Below the pieces are notes generated by a model. It did no database searches. It was not told the origin of the DNA and saw only the letters and a program-made list of their open reading frames with translations. From Syngnathus acus (Eukaryota > Chordata > Actinopteri > Syngnathiformes > Syngnathidae), in the NCBI RefSeq assembly GCF_901709675.1, contig NC_051098.1, positions 14,043,918 to 14,107,917 on the forward strand: a stretch of 64,000 bases of DNA. Direction: 5' to 3'. A program made the translations under genes and the position numbers. Of the stretch, positions 48,649 to 61,710 are shown in pieces (position 1 is the first letter of the stretch; each line of letters starts with the position of its first letter).

Positions 48649-50491
48649 AGCAAATATGTAATTTTGGTTGAGGCATGCGTGTTGGAATATATGAGCGCTG
48701 CACGGCGTCGTATAGGTCGGAACAACAGGGCAGGGCTCATCGGGGGATGAATGAAAGGTGATGCCGGGGGGTGAGGCAGGGTGCCATGAAGCAGCTGTGC
48801 TCTGGACATGATGTGAAGTAGGTCAGCATCTCTGCTCCGACTCTCCGAATACCATCTAAATACGTATCAAGATTTCCAGCACAAAATCAGTCGTGCTCCC
48901 ACTCTGAGCTAGATAAAGGCCTGCATGAAATCCAAAGTACTGATTTGATTCTTAAGTACATCCAAGAGTCTGTACTTGTTTGCTTGAGCACAAAATGAAG
49001 CTTTAGCCTCAATCCTATGTAAGACCCCTATTGCACAAAGACACAATAAAGACTTTGTTTCATGCTGAGTCATCAAGTTTTTTTTTTGAACAACTGCAGG
49101 ATTTGGTTCTTTTTATACGTTTCGAGTGCCTCGAGTCTCCATCAGTCATCTCGAAATGGCCTCAGTCACAATGGTGATGGCTGTAACCTCGGGGCGGGAC
49201 GAAGGGCTTTATTCTCGCAGCCTGGTTGCTAGGATACGACATTTGGATGCGATAAAAAAAGAGCACCTGTCTTGGACTTGCACCTGCTACATGAATGAAT
49301 TTGACGCCAGGATTCTTTAAATCTCTCATGATTTCATGTTGCTCGTTTTAATTCCTACGGTCTGACTCAAAGGGCAAAATCTTCTTTCTATTCGAATATT
49401 CTTGTGCCTTGGCGGCGTAAAGTTTTCGAAATAGAGATGAAGTAGCGCCAGCAATTCTCGCAGCTGTTTGTTTTTCAAATGTTGCTCTCTTCTCATTTAC
49501 TTTACCACCTGCAGGCTTTTCTCTCACATAATGCAATACTTGCGTTTAGCCCGAGAGGCGGTAATAGAACCTTTGAGAGATTCCATAGAAATGAAAAGTA
49601 GCAGCGCTTGATATAAAGAACAGATCACTGAAATCTGGCCACAAGTAGCTAGAAATGTCACTGATGCTATATTCCTCCACTCTAACTATCCATCAGGAAG
49701 AAGAAAAAAATCCTGGAAATATCTAAAAATACCCCAAAGTCATTTTAATGGCCTGGCACCTGGGTGGCCAGTGCCCCCCACGGCCCCCTCTCTAGCACCG
49801 CTACTGATCCGTTATAAAAAAGTGGGCAGCTTTTGCGCTTTGTCATATATATTTTTCTTTGATTTATTCTTTTATGATTTATCAGCACGACTGCAAGTCC
49901 ATGGGGCAAAATGAAAAGCAATAGCGTAGTAAAGACCTCGCGGAGCTGTACATGAATGCCAACCACGGGCCGCACAAATAGCGCACGTCCCGTTGGAGCG
50001 ATGCTCCTTGCTGACATTTACCGTATGTACTGCAAAAATGTGCACCCCCCGCCTTCCTCTCCTGCTGATCCTCCTCCGCTCATAAAGTTACTGTATGTCC
50101 ATCTGTCACTTCATCTTCCACCCCGCTTCTCCTCAAGGATTATTTTTTAATAACCTTGAGTTGTGTTGTGCCTTAGTTTGTGTGTTTTATTTCCCACTTT
50201 CCCCTTTGTATCTTGGATCGACAGAGAATGTAACACATTAAGGGTGGTTCCTATTGTGACTAATAGTCGTGTTTGAATTGATTTTTTTTTTTTTTTTAGT
50301 GGGGTGAATGTCAATCAATGGAAGGTGCAGGAATTCAATTGAACATTTAATCTCTTTTATTAATTATATTATTACAATTAATGCGTACAAATAATTTTAT
50401 ATAATAATTTAGTTTTCCTACACACTTAAAAAAAACCTTATTTAAATATGTACATATAATATATTTGATAACTTAATATAAAATCCCTAAT
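48649..50491. other. Non-coding stretch between the LINE fragment and the SINE
   Basis: No gene seen. It contains the second copy of the G/C-rich repeat end (49693-49806), a T-run at about 50281-50299, and AT-rich sequence at 50341-50491. Sequence next to the LINE fragment (48650-48830) may be further decayed LINE, but no motif confirms it. Confidence 0.5.
49693..49806 (-). repeat. Interspersed repeat end, copy B
   Basis: On the minus strand it begins CAGTAGCGGTGCTAGAGAGG, then GGGCCGTGGGGGGCACTGGC. It parallels copy A at 40535-40626 in word order and in the A-rich flank. The orientation is the same as copy A, 9 kb away. Confidence 0.6.
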
Positions 50492-50505
50492 TGAATTTTA
50501 ATAAG
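50492..50505 (+). repeat. Left target-site duplication of the SINE
   Basis: TGAATTTTAATAAG here is repeated exactly at 50868-50881 on the other side of the SINE. Confidence 0.9.
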
Positions 50506-50867
50506 GGCGGCTCGATGGCGCACTGGGTAGCACGTCCGCCTCACAGTTAGGAGGGTGCGGGTTCGATTCCACCTCCGGCCCTCCCTGTGTGGAGTTTGCA
50601 TGTTCTCCCCGGGCCCGCGTGGGTTTTCTCCGGGCACTCCGGTTTCCTCCCACATCCCAAAAACATGCTTGGTAGGCTGATTGAGCGCTACAAATTGTCC
50701 CTAGGTGTGAGTGCGAGTGCGAATGGTTGTTTGTCTCTGTGTGCCCTGCGATTGGCTGGCAACCGGTTCAGGGTGTCCCCCGCCTACTGCCCGATGACGC
50801 TGGGATAGGCTCCAGCACGCCCGCGACCCCCGTGGGGACTAAGCGGTACAGAAGATGGATGGATGGA
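50506..50867 (+). mobile_element. tRNA-derived SINE, full length, (ATGG)n tail
   Basis: The ~362-bp element is flanked by perfect 14-bp direct repeats. Its head has RNA polymerase III promoter boxes: an A-box-like TGGGTAGCACG (50524-50534) and a perfect B box GGTTCGATTCC (50560-50570). The body includes TGCATGTTCTCCCCGGGCCC, TTTTCTCCGGGCACTCCGG and TGGGATAGGCTCCAGCACG, a strongly conserved repeat in many percomorph fish genomes. The 3' end is GATGGATGGATG, typical of LINE-mobilised tails. It is transcribed on the plus strand, opposite to rtn4rl1. Frames running through it are not genes. Confidence 0.9.
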
Positions 50868-50881
50868 TGAATTTTAATAAG
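50868..50881 (+). repeat. Right target-site duplication of the SINE
   Basis: An exact copy of 50492-50505. Its first bases (TGA) overlap the GATG tail by one reading, so the strict duplication is 11-14 bp. Confidence 0.9.
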
Positions 50882-51194
50882 ATTAGTAACTAAAAATACA
50901 AAATGAAAATTATTTATTTAAGCTAATTAAATGGCCAGCGCTACCTTAACGTTATGCTAATAGTAGCATAGAATGGAATAAATTAGCCGCACCAGCTGAG
51001 CAAAACACTCAAAATGGCATTTATACACAAATAATTAACATGTTGTGAAAGCATCTTTTGTATACGATGGAAACTGACTTTTGCGCTCACGCAACATATT
51101 GCCTTTCATGTACGCCATTTAAATGCATGCAGCTGATGTCAAGTAGTTTGTCAGATATTGTGTATAGGAATCACATCTTTTCAAACCCACTGAG

Positions 51195-51215
51195 CCCCCC
51201 CCCCCCCCCCCCCCC
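51195..51215. repeat. Poly-C run of 21
   Basis: 21 consecutive C residues, giving a G-run on the minus strand that could form a G-quadruplex or stall polymerases. Length is likely uncertain in the assembly. Confidence 0.95.
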
Positions 51216-54200
51216 ACACAGTTATGCAGCGTTCCATCTAAAACACTACACTTGTCTCTACTCAGTACCACGGACAGCTCCCTCGAGACATTCCCTGCCT
51301 TTTTTTTCTTTTCTTCCAGTCCCCGAATTCGTGTCGCGAAGCTTCCGTCTCCATTTGCCTAGGTCGGCGATGGAGAGGAGATGACAGACGTATGAGCAGA
51401 AGAAAAGGCGAAACCAGCTGTGGCCTGAATGTGTCACGTTCAAACGTCACTTTGTGCACCGCCGGGTGCGGGATGGAACGTAAGCGGGCAGAGCACCGGA
51501 ATGCTTCACGAGCGCCGCCACGTCACCCTTAATGGAGTCTGAGAGGCAGCGACACAATCCATGCATCGTCTCTATTCTCCACAACATTGTAACTTCTGCT
51601 CCATTAGAAGAAGAAAATATTTCTATACTTGTCGTAGCGACAATGGAAGATTTCATATTAGAGTGATTTCAGTTTTGCCGTGTATTCATTGTGGATGTTT
51701 ACCCCTTTGGGTGTTTGATGACATGCAGCACAATCCTTAATGTGTTTTCTAAAGTGTTCTTTCTTCTACTTTGTTGTCCCTTTAAACTTCCTCCATTCTT
51801 CATATTAGCGCCAAGAAATGCAAAACGTGTATTGATCGTACGGGTGACATTTGAAGACACGTTTTTCTTTTATATTTGTGTAAAGTAACCTAGGGCTAAA
51901 ATGGTCATTTAAGTTGGAGCAGCTTTAAAATATAAATTATTGACATTGACATGAGCATCAAAGCAAGCAAGATGTGGTTTTTATTTAACAATAAAAGGAA
52001 ACTTATTTCTTGTCAAATGCGGGAAAGCCAATTATCACAACAGCTTCAAATCTAACTTAAAATATCTAGTTGGATTCCCCAACTTAACTTTTTGATTGAA
52101 ATCTTATGCAACTTTATTTTGTGATAGTGAACTGTGGACTATTAATATCTCACACATTTTATTTAATTGTCTTAGCCACTGTCAAAATAAACAAAACTCC
52201 GTTATGATAACAATGCATAGGGTGATGCTTGAGAAAGCCGAAGAAAAGACAAAGACACTTTTCTGGCTCAACTGAAGCCTCGAAATGTATGATGACATCT
52301 TGCATCACGGTATTGAAAAATATGGTATCATGTGATGTCTGCCAAGTTGTGATCCGGAAAGTTTTGCAGAACTTGCGCTGTACTGTTTTTAAAGCAGTAC
52401 AGTAAACCTTCACAATAAGCTCATCCCTAAGCAGTCACCAAAAAAAAAAGGCTTAATATGAACTACACACAAAATGCAAAACATGCAAGTGTTTTTTTAA
52501 TTTTTTGGGGGAGGTTGAACAAATGCCATTGCTGTCTCGGAGGCATTTCAAGAGTACAAAGTGTGAAATTAACAATAGAAAAACAAACACAGGCCTGAGT
52601 GAAGGAATTTATCGTCCAGCATGTCCGGCCGGCGACAGGAACATTTTTTGGCAGCGCTTGTTGCGTCAGCTCGATGTAGTTGTAAAGAACTCTGGAATAT
52701 TTCTAAAGAATGAAATAAATATACAATCCGGGAGTGCTTTGAGGATATTGTGCCTTTGATGCATTCAGGGTTGATGCAAATGAGAATAGATCATTGGCGG
52801 CGCCATTTTTTTATTTCTTTTTTTGCTCCCGTCTCACGAAAGTGATGAGTTCAGACAGACGGGAAGACGAGCGGTGGCTGGGAAAAAAAAGCTTGGAAAC
52901 AATATTGGCTTCGGTCGGCGTAAGCAGCGTGACACTTATTAGAAGCTTATCTGAATACTCTGCACTAGACGCGGAGGAGAAAAAATAGGATGTGCTCAAA
53001 TTACCCCGGCAAAGTCTGCTGCAAATAGAAGCACGAAATGCAGCTCAACATGATATTTACACTGGCAGAGTAGAAGTTGCTGTTTTATTTCTTGTTAGTT
53101 TGCACAAGGCTTCGGTTAAAAACTGTACAATTGTTTGCAATTAGTACGTAGAAGAACGACAAGGAGTCACATGCTGCTTCATGTCAAATGAATTTTCATG
53201 ACAAAATATTTAATAAGGATGGGCAACAATTTTTTTTATTAATGCCACATAGAACCAATTATTCCTAACCAGACGTATGACAAAGATGTCTCTTTAATTA
53301 AATATATGCATATGTTTGTTTATTTATATATATATATATTTTTTTACTTTCTTTTTTTGTTTTATTTATTTATTATGATACATCTCTCTATATGTGTATA
53401 AAAAGATCTGCTGTCCTAACCCAACAACAAAAGGTTTGAAGTAAACAAAATAACCACATTTGTTTGTTTTTCTTTCTTTCAGTGAATAAAAAAAAAAAAA
53501 TCACCATTCAAGGATGGCACAAAACCACTCAACCAACAAAAAAACACAAGATCAGGTATGTTCATCCTTCATATGCTTACTTGGAACAGAACATACTTGG
53601 GCATTGAGCCGCATGCTGCTTCACTCCTGTTACATCTTGCACAGTCTAAAAAGTTCATTTGTGTTTCTAAAATTGCTTTATGACGAATCCAACAAGTATG
53701 AACACTTGCCGCCATTTGCAAACAGGCCTCATGTATCTGCATGGACAGCCAGCCGCTAGAGGTGATTAAAGCGCAGATGTGTGAATTATGAAACATCAAG
53801 CAAGCAAAAAAAAAAAATCCAAGGTGGAGGCAGAATTTGGTGAGCAGCTGTGCTTCGCTGCAGGAAACACAGGTGGAAGATGGCCAGATGAGCCATGTGG
53901 ACTCAATTGGCTCATCTGTTGCCACCCGCCATGACTCCCTCGGGGGTCACTTTCACTCCTAAACTGCCTCATTTTACAAGCCGGATGGAAAAGTCAGCCA
54001 AGTGTCATCCAAAATGAAGCATTGAATTAAGAGTGGAGGTCACAAGAGTGAAGATGACTTATCAAAGTCTTATCATATTTGCTTATGAGATTACGTCCGG
54101 GTCTTAATGAGACGAGGCTACCTGAGATTAGCGGCCGTGGGGCGTTTCAACGTCCCGGTGGGATGTGAACCGCGTCGCTATGCTAACGAGGGATGATAAG

Positions 54201-54394
54201 AGTCAAAACATATGTGCGGAACTGAAAAGTTACTTTGAGACAGGTTTCTCGAGATGTTGCCGTTAAAAGCTTCCGAGTGGTTTGCGTGTCTTGCGTTATT
54301 TGACCTCGGCACGGATCGAGGTTGTATTTGCTACAGATGGCCTGCGAGTCACTTTGCTGCTCATTGCTCACCAAGGTAACACTGCTGTCACCTT

Positions 54395-54395
<1 letters not shown>

Positions 54396-54435
<40 letters not shown>

Positions 54436-54449
54436 CACACACGCACACG
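54396..54449. repeat. Imperfect CA microsatellite
   Basis: CA dinucleotides interrupted twice by CG (near 54428 and 54442). The matching open frames are artefacts. Confidence 0.95.
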
Positions 54450-57400
54450 AATAGCACCGGCAGCTGACATTGCTCCGAGAGTGCCAAAGGGCCTCGGGCG
54501 GGTCCCGGTGCTGCTGGCAAAGATCTCGCGCAAGTCACTCGAGAGAGCTCTCCATGTGTAAACTAATTCCCTCCATCTCGAGAGCTAACTAGCATCGCTC
54601 ACGGAAAAACATTTTTTATTCATGAGACCGAAACATCGGTGGTGCAAAAATCGGCATGTGACCAACATGGGTTTGATTCCGATGAACGGTTTGTTGTTAG
54701 CTTACATCGGCTAACCAAAGGATTAACTTCAGAATAAAAGCTTTTTTGACCCCAATGAGCCACCGTAGTCAAAATCGGTCATGGGCTTCCTGGTAAACTG
54801 TCGCCTGCTTATTTCCTTCCACCATCTAATGTGGACGGATCATAACGTTAGTCTTTCTCTCTGGAAAGCTAGGCAAAAATATTCCGCTATCATCCGTTTC
54901 CCAAATTGGGCGGACATGTCGATCATAACGGGATGCATAAAAAAGCAGCCATGCCTGAAATTGAACAGGAAGTTGATCATGTTGGTGTCGAAGCTGCCAT
55001 TTTGGGATACTTCCACGGCTTATCAAGCCCAAATGAGCTTCAATCGGAAGCAGATATCCTCGACAGATGGCCGTGTTAATTTGCCAAGCCGACACCAAAT
55101 AACGTCGGCGGCGTCCAAACTTGATGTGATCTTGTCGAGGATTGTCTAATAAAAAATGTTGACTCGAGTCACTTCTGGCCTTCGCGAGCTACCGTCAGCC
55201 AAATGATCGATAACGTAACGAGACAACAGGCCCGCCGCCGCCATGTTATGCCAGCTGTCGTGTCACGGCTTGTAAAAACGCACGGCACGAACGCCGCCGA
55301 GGTTATTAATAGCGTCCTTGTTGAAATCGTGCCACGCAAAGGTCACTTTGTGTGTTTGCGCAAGGAGTGCGCACGTGTGCGATCTTTTGACATCCCGCGG
55401 GCGTGTTAAGAGTGTTAATGTGTTCCGAGCGCAGCCCGTTTTCTTTGAAGACTTTGAAGTCGTCAGACAGATGAAAGCGTTTTCGCTCATTGATGCCTCC
55501 CGCCGCATCTCGGTCCTCGCTCTCCTGCCGTAATCCGCCGCCGTGTCAGAGAGGCTCCGCCTTCCGCCCTCGCCGTCACGTTGACGCGCACCAAGCCGCT
55601 CATTTTCTTTTGGAAGGAAAATGGATTTAAGAGGAGAAAGCCTGAGAGCGTTTTTGTCAGGTGAAAGTCCCTCAGGGGAGCGCGCGGATGGCTACGACCG
55701 CGCTAAGAGCAGGTTGAAGGAGGACAACCCTACTTCAAACATGTTTTTAAAACTTCCCATCCACTTTCTACTTCGCTAAATAGATTACCGGAGAAAATGA
55801 TGAGCGCTGACCACATCAGAAAAAGAAGTATGCTAACATCTGTGCGCGGGCTAGCATGCGCACATTCGCTGAAGACGAGGACGTTGGGCTATGACGTCCC
55901 GCATTCATCAGCGTGAATGTCAGCGAGAAGAGATTAGCGTGCCGACGACCTCGGTGAAGGTTAATTCGGGAGCTGGCCAAGCGTTTGTAACCCCGAAAAA
56001 AAGAGATTAATTACTGTGACGACGTCCATGAAGCTAGCTGCTTCTGTTGACGCTTGTTTTCAGGCTTGAAAATGTGTGCGGTGATACAGATCACACTTGA
56101 CTCTTCCTGTTAGAAAGGGCGAGGCAACTTTCTAAAGATAGAAGTTGTTAAAGACACCACAAGGATAACTGGAGCACAAAACAATTCAAACGAGAAGTGA
56201 CAAGCATGTGGCAGCTAGCCAGTGTCCGGATAGCCCGAGAAGCTAAAGCAACAATCTGCATCTTCATTCCGTGTCTCTTCTTAGAATACAAGTCACAGGC
56301 GATCCCAATCAAAGTCGGTTGTTTACAAAATGTTCTGACTGCGAAGGTCACATAACTAGAACATCCAAGCCTTCATTCATTTTTATCAAACGTCATCAAC
56401 AGATGCTAACCGTATCGTTAGCCTCACAGTAACTTTGCCTCCAACGTTTTTGGAGATATTGAATATTTGCTTCCCTGGATTCGAGTGACTCATTGTGCCA
56501 TTTCCAAATCCTTAATCCAAATGAGCCTCCCGGCGGTTTAATGATCCTGACGAGCTGTGGCGTCGCACAGTTGCAATTCAAGCCCAACGAGGACTGATCG
56601 GAAGCTTCAAAGACGACAAAACAAATATTCGCAGGGGATTCCTCACTATGGCCGCCTTCCAGCCAGGTGAGCAAATATCAGCCGTCTAATTGAGGGAATG
56701 ACTTTTCGCTGTTTGGCTGATGACAGTCGGGCAACAGGCCATTTTCAATTACCCGCAGAGCAAAGCTGTGTTTGAATACCGTTGAAGTGAGCAATGGGCC
56801 GGTTTTAGGGCTTTGCCGATGTACGTTCGCCTCTTTCTTCTCCGGTAATAGAGTGCTGAGTTGAAGTGAACTTTTCAAAAAAAAAAAGTCTGTGATAACT
56901 TGCAGATGAGTAATGACGAAGAAAGGATGAGAGGCAATAATAGAAATGTAGAGGTTGTGGCAAGGAGAGGAATACTTTGGAAGTGGATTTAATGGATTTT
57001 TGGCATGTCAATCATTAAATTAATCACCTGACCTCGCTTCTTTTTTTTTTTATATAGGATCTGTTTCCTAAAATTTCAAAAGATGTCCCTCAGATCTTTT
57101 TTCACAGCGGTATGACAAATATTTGACATATGAAACATTTTTTTTGTGCGCTACCAGAATATTTTGAAACTACATTCAAATGAATTCGATCCAATTAGTT
57201 TCTTTTCTCTAAAAGATGTTTTGAAGGATCATTGGAAACTTTTGTCTTCACACTGCGCCTTAGGTTGAAGTCGATTCTTCAATTTAAAAAAAAAAAAAAG
57301 AAACACTTAAAAATATTCTCCCACAAGAATTAATGCTGCAATACAATTAATCGTGCTGCTCCCTCCGGTGTACTCACACTGACCACCGGGAGGCAGTATA

Positions 57401-60400
57401 ATACACTAAGTCAGACAAAAATGAGGAAGAATAGTACTTCCACTATTTTTCTTTGCTTATTCGTCATCCTCTTATATTTATATCATCTGTCTACCTGTGT
57501 TGCTCCACTCTTTGTATTTAAATATCCGTTGCCTCTTTAACCATGACTATCGATGCTAACTGTTCGCCTGTCAATGACGTTTTGCGTTGTTTGTTAGCAT
57601 TAAGCTAAGAGGACTTATGGATTGAAGCTACTATATGAGGAAACAGACTAATTCTGTCTCTTTTGCATTCGGCTATTCATAAAATAAGCATAAGGCGTCC
57701 ACATCGGCAAGCTTCCACTGAGCTCCATCCCGCATCCACATATCCTAAAAAGCAATCTACCCCATTAGCGCTCCTACCGAAAACGCACCTGAGTGGGATT
57801 GTCAACGTGCACAATGGACTTTAAATCCAAACGTTCCCTGCGGACACTGCAGCGGTTTAAAAAAAAAAAAAAAGAAAAAAAAAAAGGCAGCTCCAGGCTC
57901 GGATTTGTCGTTGTCGCTCTTAAATAATACACCTAAAGAGCATTAAGGGAAACGCAATGTGCAGAGTCACCCTTCAGGAAGGAGAACTATGGCTCAATTT
58001 TCTAAACTAAGAACTCATTTGCATACATCAGCATTTTTATTTTTTATTGCGTGCGCTGTGGGGAGTGTTTACTTCATTATCTCGCAAAGACGGCCAGACT
58101 TTCTGTTCCTGGATAGCTCACAATGGAAGGAGAAGGAGAAAAAAATAAATAGACAGGATGAAATAGGATCTGCAACGTGGTGCTTTGGAAAGACCATGTG
58201 AGCGTGGAGGTCTGATCATCTGGGGAAGGCCTTCAATCACACAGACGTGGATCAGAAACGGGTTCTATCTGGAATTAATTGGGTTTCCTCTTCTTTTAAC
58301 GACTTTCTGATACCAAAAAAAAAGGCAACGGGAAAAAGGATAGAGAGTTCTTTTTTTTTTTTCCCCCCATCCTCATCTCATCCCAGTCTGTCAAAAGAGA
58401 CGGATGGATCGCTAGGAGGGAATGGTGATGAATCCTGGAATCCGAATTACACGCAAGAGAACAAGCAGGGCAATAAAAGGCCGCTCTATCGGAGACTCTA
58501 ATCACTGGACTGCGGCGCTGCAGGTGAACCCGACTCTGATCCGTCATGATAAGAGCGGCGGCGGCGGCGCTGCTGACCTGTAAACTCATTCACAAGAAAT
58601 GTTCAGCTCTTGCTTGTCAGCTCAAACTTATTAAAATACATTTTCTGCCACAGGAGCAATTTATATTGTAACACAGCGGACGTGGATTTATTAGCCGGTG
58701 TTGAAATGTTCAATGTTTAATTAGCTGTTCGCCAACGATTAATCAGTGTCACTTTGGGACTTGAGCGACATCCGTTTGGTCCAAAGGCTTTAGTCCCTTA
58801 AGGGGTATCGTTCATTGCTGCTCAAGTTTGTCAGTGAAACTTGAACCCTGAGAATGGAAAAAGGCTCCGAGTTTTGGAAGAAAAGCGGCATCAGCAGCTT
58901 TTTGAAATCCTAGCATGGCAACATTTTATCCAAAACAACATCAGAAATGAAGTATTGATTAAGTTACATTGATTGGAAAAGCCAGAAGGGCAACAGCCGA
59001 GGGAGACTGTAAAGTGTTTGTGATTATATTTTCGGCTGGTTATTTAAAATCTTTCTGGTTGAAGGAAAAATACAAAAGTTGTGAGAAGAACTAGATGTAC
59101 TGGAATCTACCATTTTTCGCTGTGGAGGGGGAAGCAACTCCATTGTGATTTGAATGACAAAGTTGGAATACATAAGAAAATGCTGAAATGTAGACTGTAC
59201 CATTTTTGTTTTTTGGGGGGGGCAGTTACATTGGCACTTAGTATAAAGAGGAATTAATTTCTATAACATTTTTTTTTTCCATTATTTATGGCTACGTTGG
59301 GCTAATGGCACATTGGGGTATTTTGGAAAATGGCTCAATAAATAAATAAATAAAAATTGGGAAAAAATGTGACGAGAATTGCTGCAAAATGGGTTTGTCC
59401 TAGAATTTAAAAAAAATAAAAACTAACAGCCCGAACAACCGCAATATGTCAAAACATCTAACCTGGAAACAAATAAGTGAGCTGCTTATAAAAATGCCTG
59501 GTGGCTGGAATTTGTGTTGTTGCTGCATTGCTGCCATCCGCTGTTAGCGTTAGCCGTGATTGCTTTGCTTTCCCCCTCGACAGTCTGACACCCCGCCACT
59601 CACAACCTCGGCCCCGTTTGGGCATTCCAAACCAATTAGTCCGTCCTTGGTCGCGGGAGGCCACGCCCCCTACCCCCACAATCTGCTATCATAAATTGAT
59701 TTCATTCACTAACGAAAACCCCAGAAAGAAAAAATAACAATGTATCGCCCCTCCTCGATGGAGGTGGCCTTTTTTACGTAAGCTTGTTGTGAGACCGGCG
59801 ATATTTTTTCCACTCGGAATGGCTCGGGTGTACTAATAAATCAGCAGAAACTGCAGGAAAAAAAAAAAGAAAAAACAGACAGCACACGCTTGTGTCGTTT
59901 CCGAGCTGTCACGCAGCAAAAGTAGGAGTCGAGATGTGAGGCGTTTTGAAGTTCATTAGTGCACAAGCATGTCTGCGTGGCGGAAAGAACGCCGGCGCAG
60001 CGGGGCTCTTGTGCTCCCTGCTCCTCCTCACATCGCTTCTAATTCGGCATCAATCAAACATTGGAGCGTGCGCAGGGGCAAGCCGAGCAAATAAGCGCAA
60101 ATGTGGGACATTTATACAATAGTTTATGACATGGCACACACGCAGGAAAAAGACAAAATTGCGAGACCCCCAAGCTTGAAAATTGGAAATCTTTGATGCA
60201 TAAAACGTCTTGAAGCAAGAAGAATAAATCGAGTTGCCTCAATTCAAAAATGAAACTTGAAGGCACCAGATCTCAAATGTTGGCCTATTGACAAGTCCAA
60301 ATCCATTTGAATCGGGTCCGTCTATCCGTGGTCGTCGCTGACTGTTCCAATTGATCCATCAATAACAAGCAAAAGTCGTTCAACTTTTACTCTGCCCCGT

Positions 60401-61597
60401 GGCTCGCACTTTTAGAAGACTCAGCGGACTCTAAAACGGAACCGTTCTCAATTTGTTTGCTTTATAACGGTCAGCGTGGGGGCAGTCCGTTTTATTTGCG
60501 ACGGCGCTTTACTTATGAGGTTGTGAGCCTGAATGATTGTTCCGCATTTTGGCAATTTGATGACACCCCCATCCCCCAGTCAATTACAGCCTTGCACAGA
60601 TAAAACATTAATTTATGTGCCCGTCGCCGCGGCATCCTGTCCATCAATGCATCGGGATTGCTGAACTCAAGCCAATAGACGGGCCACCTATAGAAAAGCA
60701 ATTACATTTTATCTTGGGCCAAAAAACAACAGCACATCCCTGAAAATGTCACAATATTTATTTATTTATTATTTATTTATTCATTCATTCATTTTTTTAA
60801 AAAATCTGTTTTTCTGAACTGCTTGGTCATGAAGCGCTGCAAAATGGCCGTCATATCGCCCACCGCTCGTTAGAACTGCCACAACGTATTCAATTTGCAG
60901 AGAAATCACACTCTTGACTACTTCACACATACAAATCAGTCGCTAATGGAAGAGACTTCACCTCATCTTTCCGACGCACCGAGAGATAGATTTTATAGAG
61001 CGAGCAAGAGACCATCGGCAATATTTATAGACCTCCGACCATCAGATGAGTTTGTTTAAATCACGCTGTGACCTTCAAGAGGCGGCGCGGGGAATTAGGA
61101 ACATCCAGTCGATGGCCAGGTAACGCTTAGATGACGGCTTGCGGGTAATGAATACGCTCCTATACCACATCAAAAGCTTGCTCCTCGGTGAGAGAGCCTC
61201 TTCAAGGACCATTTGCTTTCCCACCTCCCCTACGCGTAAACTCGTTACCTGGTTGCAGTTTTATTGCGGTAAAATACAACCAAATACGGCCGTCCCGCGG
61301 TGAGTGAATCTAAAGAAGATATAGTGCGGTAATTAGTGCAGGATTGAATCGCTATTTCTTGCATGGCTGACCTTAAAGCCGCCATTCGCTATACACTATA
61401 TTTATTATTATATCCGTATTATACAGGGAGGTTTGATAGCGAAGCGCTATTTTTTAACGGCTGGAATTTAGTGGTTGTGTCCTTTGAAGTGCTATTATGA
61501 CTGTCAATGCCTCATATTATATACAGTTTAGGCTACAAGATGAAATAATAAATCACTCGTAAAAAGTATTTTATTTATTTATATTTTAAACAGATGA

Positions 61598-61700
61598 ATG
61601 CTAATAAAAAAAATAGCATTTTTATTAGCATTTATTTTTATTTTTTATATTTTTATTAGCATTTTTTTTTCGAAAAGCGAATTTTTTTATTAGCATTTTT
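61598..61700. repeat. TTTTTATTAGCAT repeat cluster with inverted copy
   Basis: Three direct copies of TTTTTATTAGCATTT (near 61619, 61652 and 61684) are preceded by one inverted copy, ATGCTAATAAAAA, at 61598-61610. The first two form a 13-bp hairpin. It abuts the hAT-like arm at 61711. Confidence 0.85.
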
Positions 61701-61710
61701 TTTTCCCAAA

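Larger units (their letters stand above)
50882..61710. other. rtn4rl1: Non-coding DNA, probable rtn4rl1 first intron (distal part)
   Basis: No protein-like frame is supported. Contents are a 21-base C run, a CA microsatellite, an AT block around 53320-53400, A/T runs at 57283-57300 and 57858-57884, and a CTCF-like motif near 57382. A TTTATT/ATTCATTC simple repeat lies at 60757-60798. A TTTTTATTAGCAT repeat lies at 61598-61700. If exon 1 of rtn4rl1 is not here, this is intergenic or intronic with no landmark. Confidence 0.5.

Noticed and set aside
50473-50808. Open frames through 50.5-50.8 kb and a possible tRNA gene at the head
   Set aside because: The A/B boxes belong to a SINE. There is no cloverleaf acceptor stem, and the body continues as repeat with target duplications.
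57987-58201. Frame starting MAQFSKLRTHLH with a hydrophobic FLFFIACAVGSVYFII segment, like a type II membrane protein N-terminus
   Set aside because: It stops after about 70 codons, the following sequence shows no recognisable luminal domain or clear splice donor, and A/T-rich DNA often yields hydrophobic stretches. No family match comes to mind.
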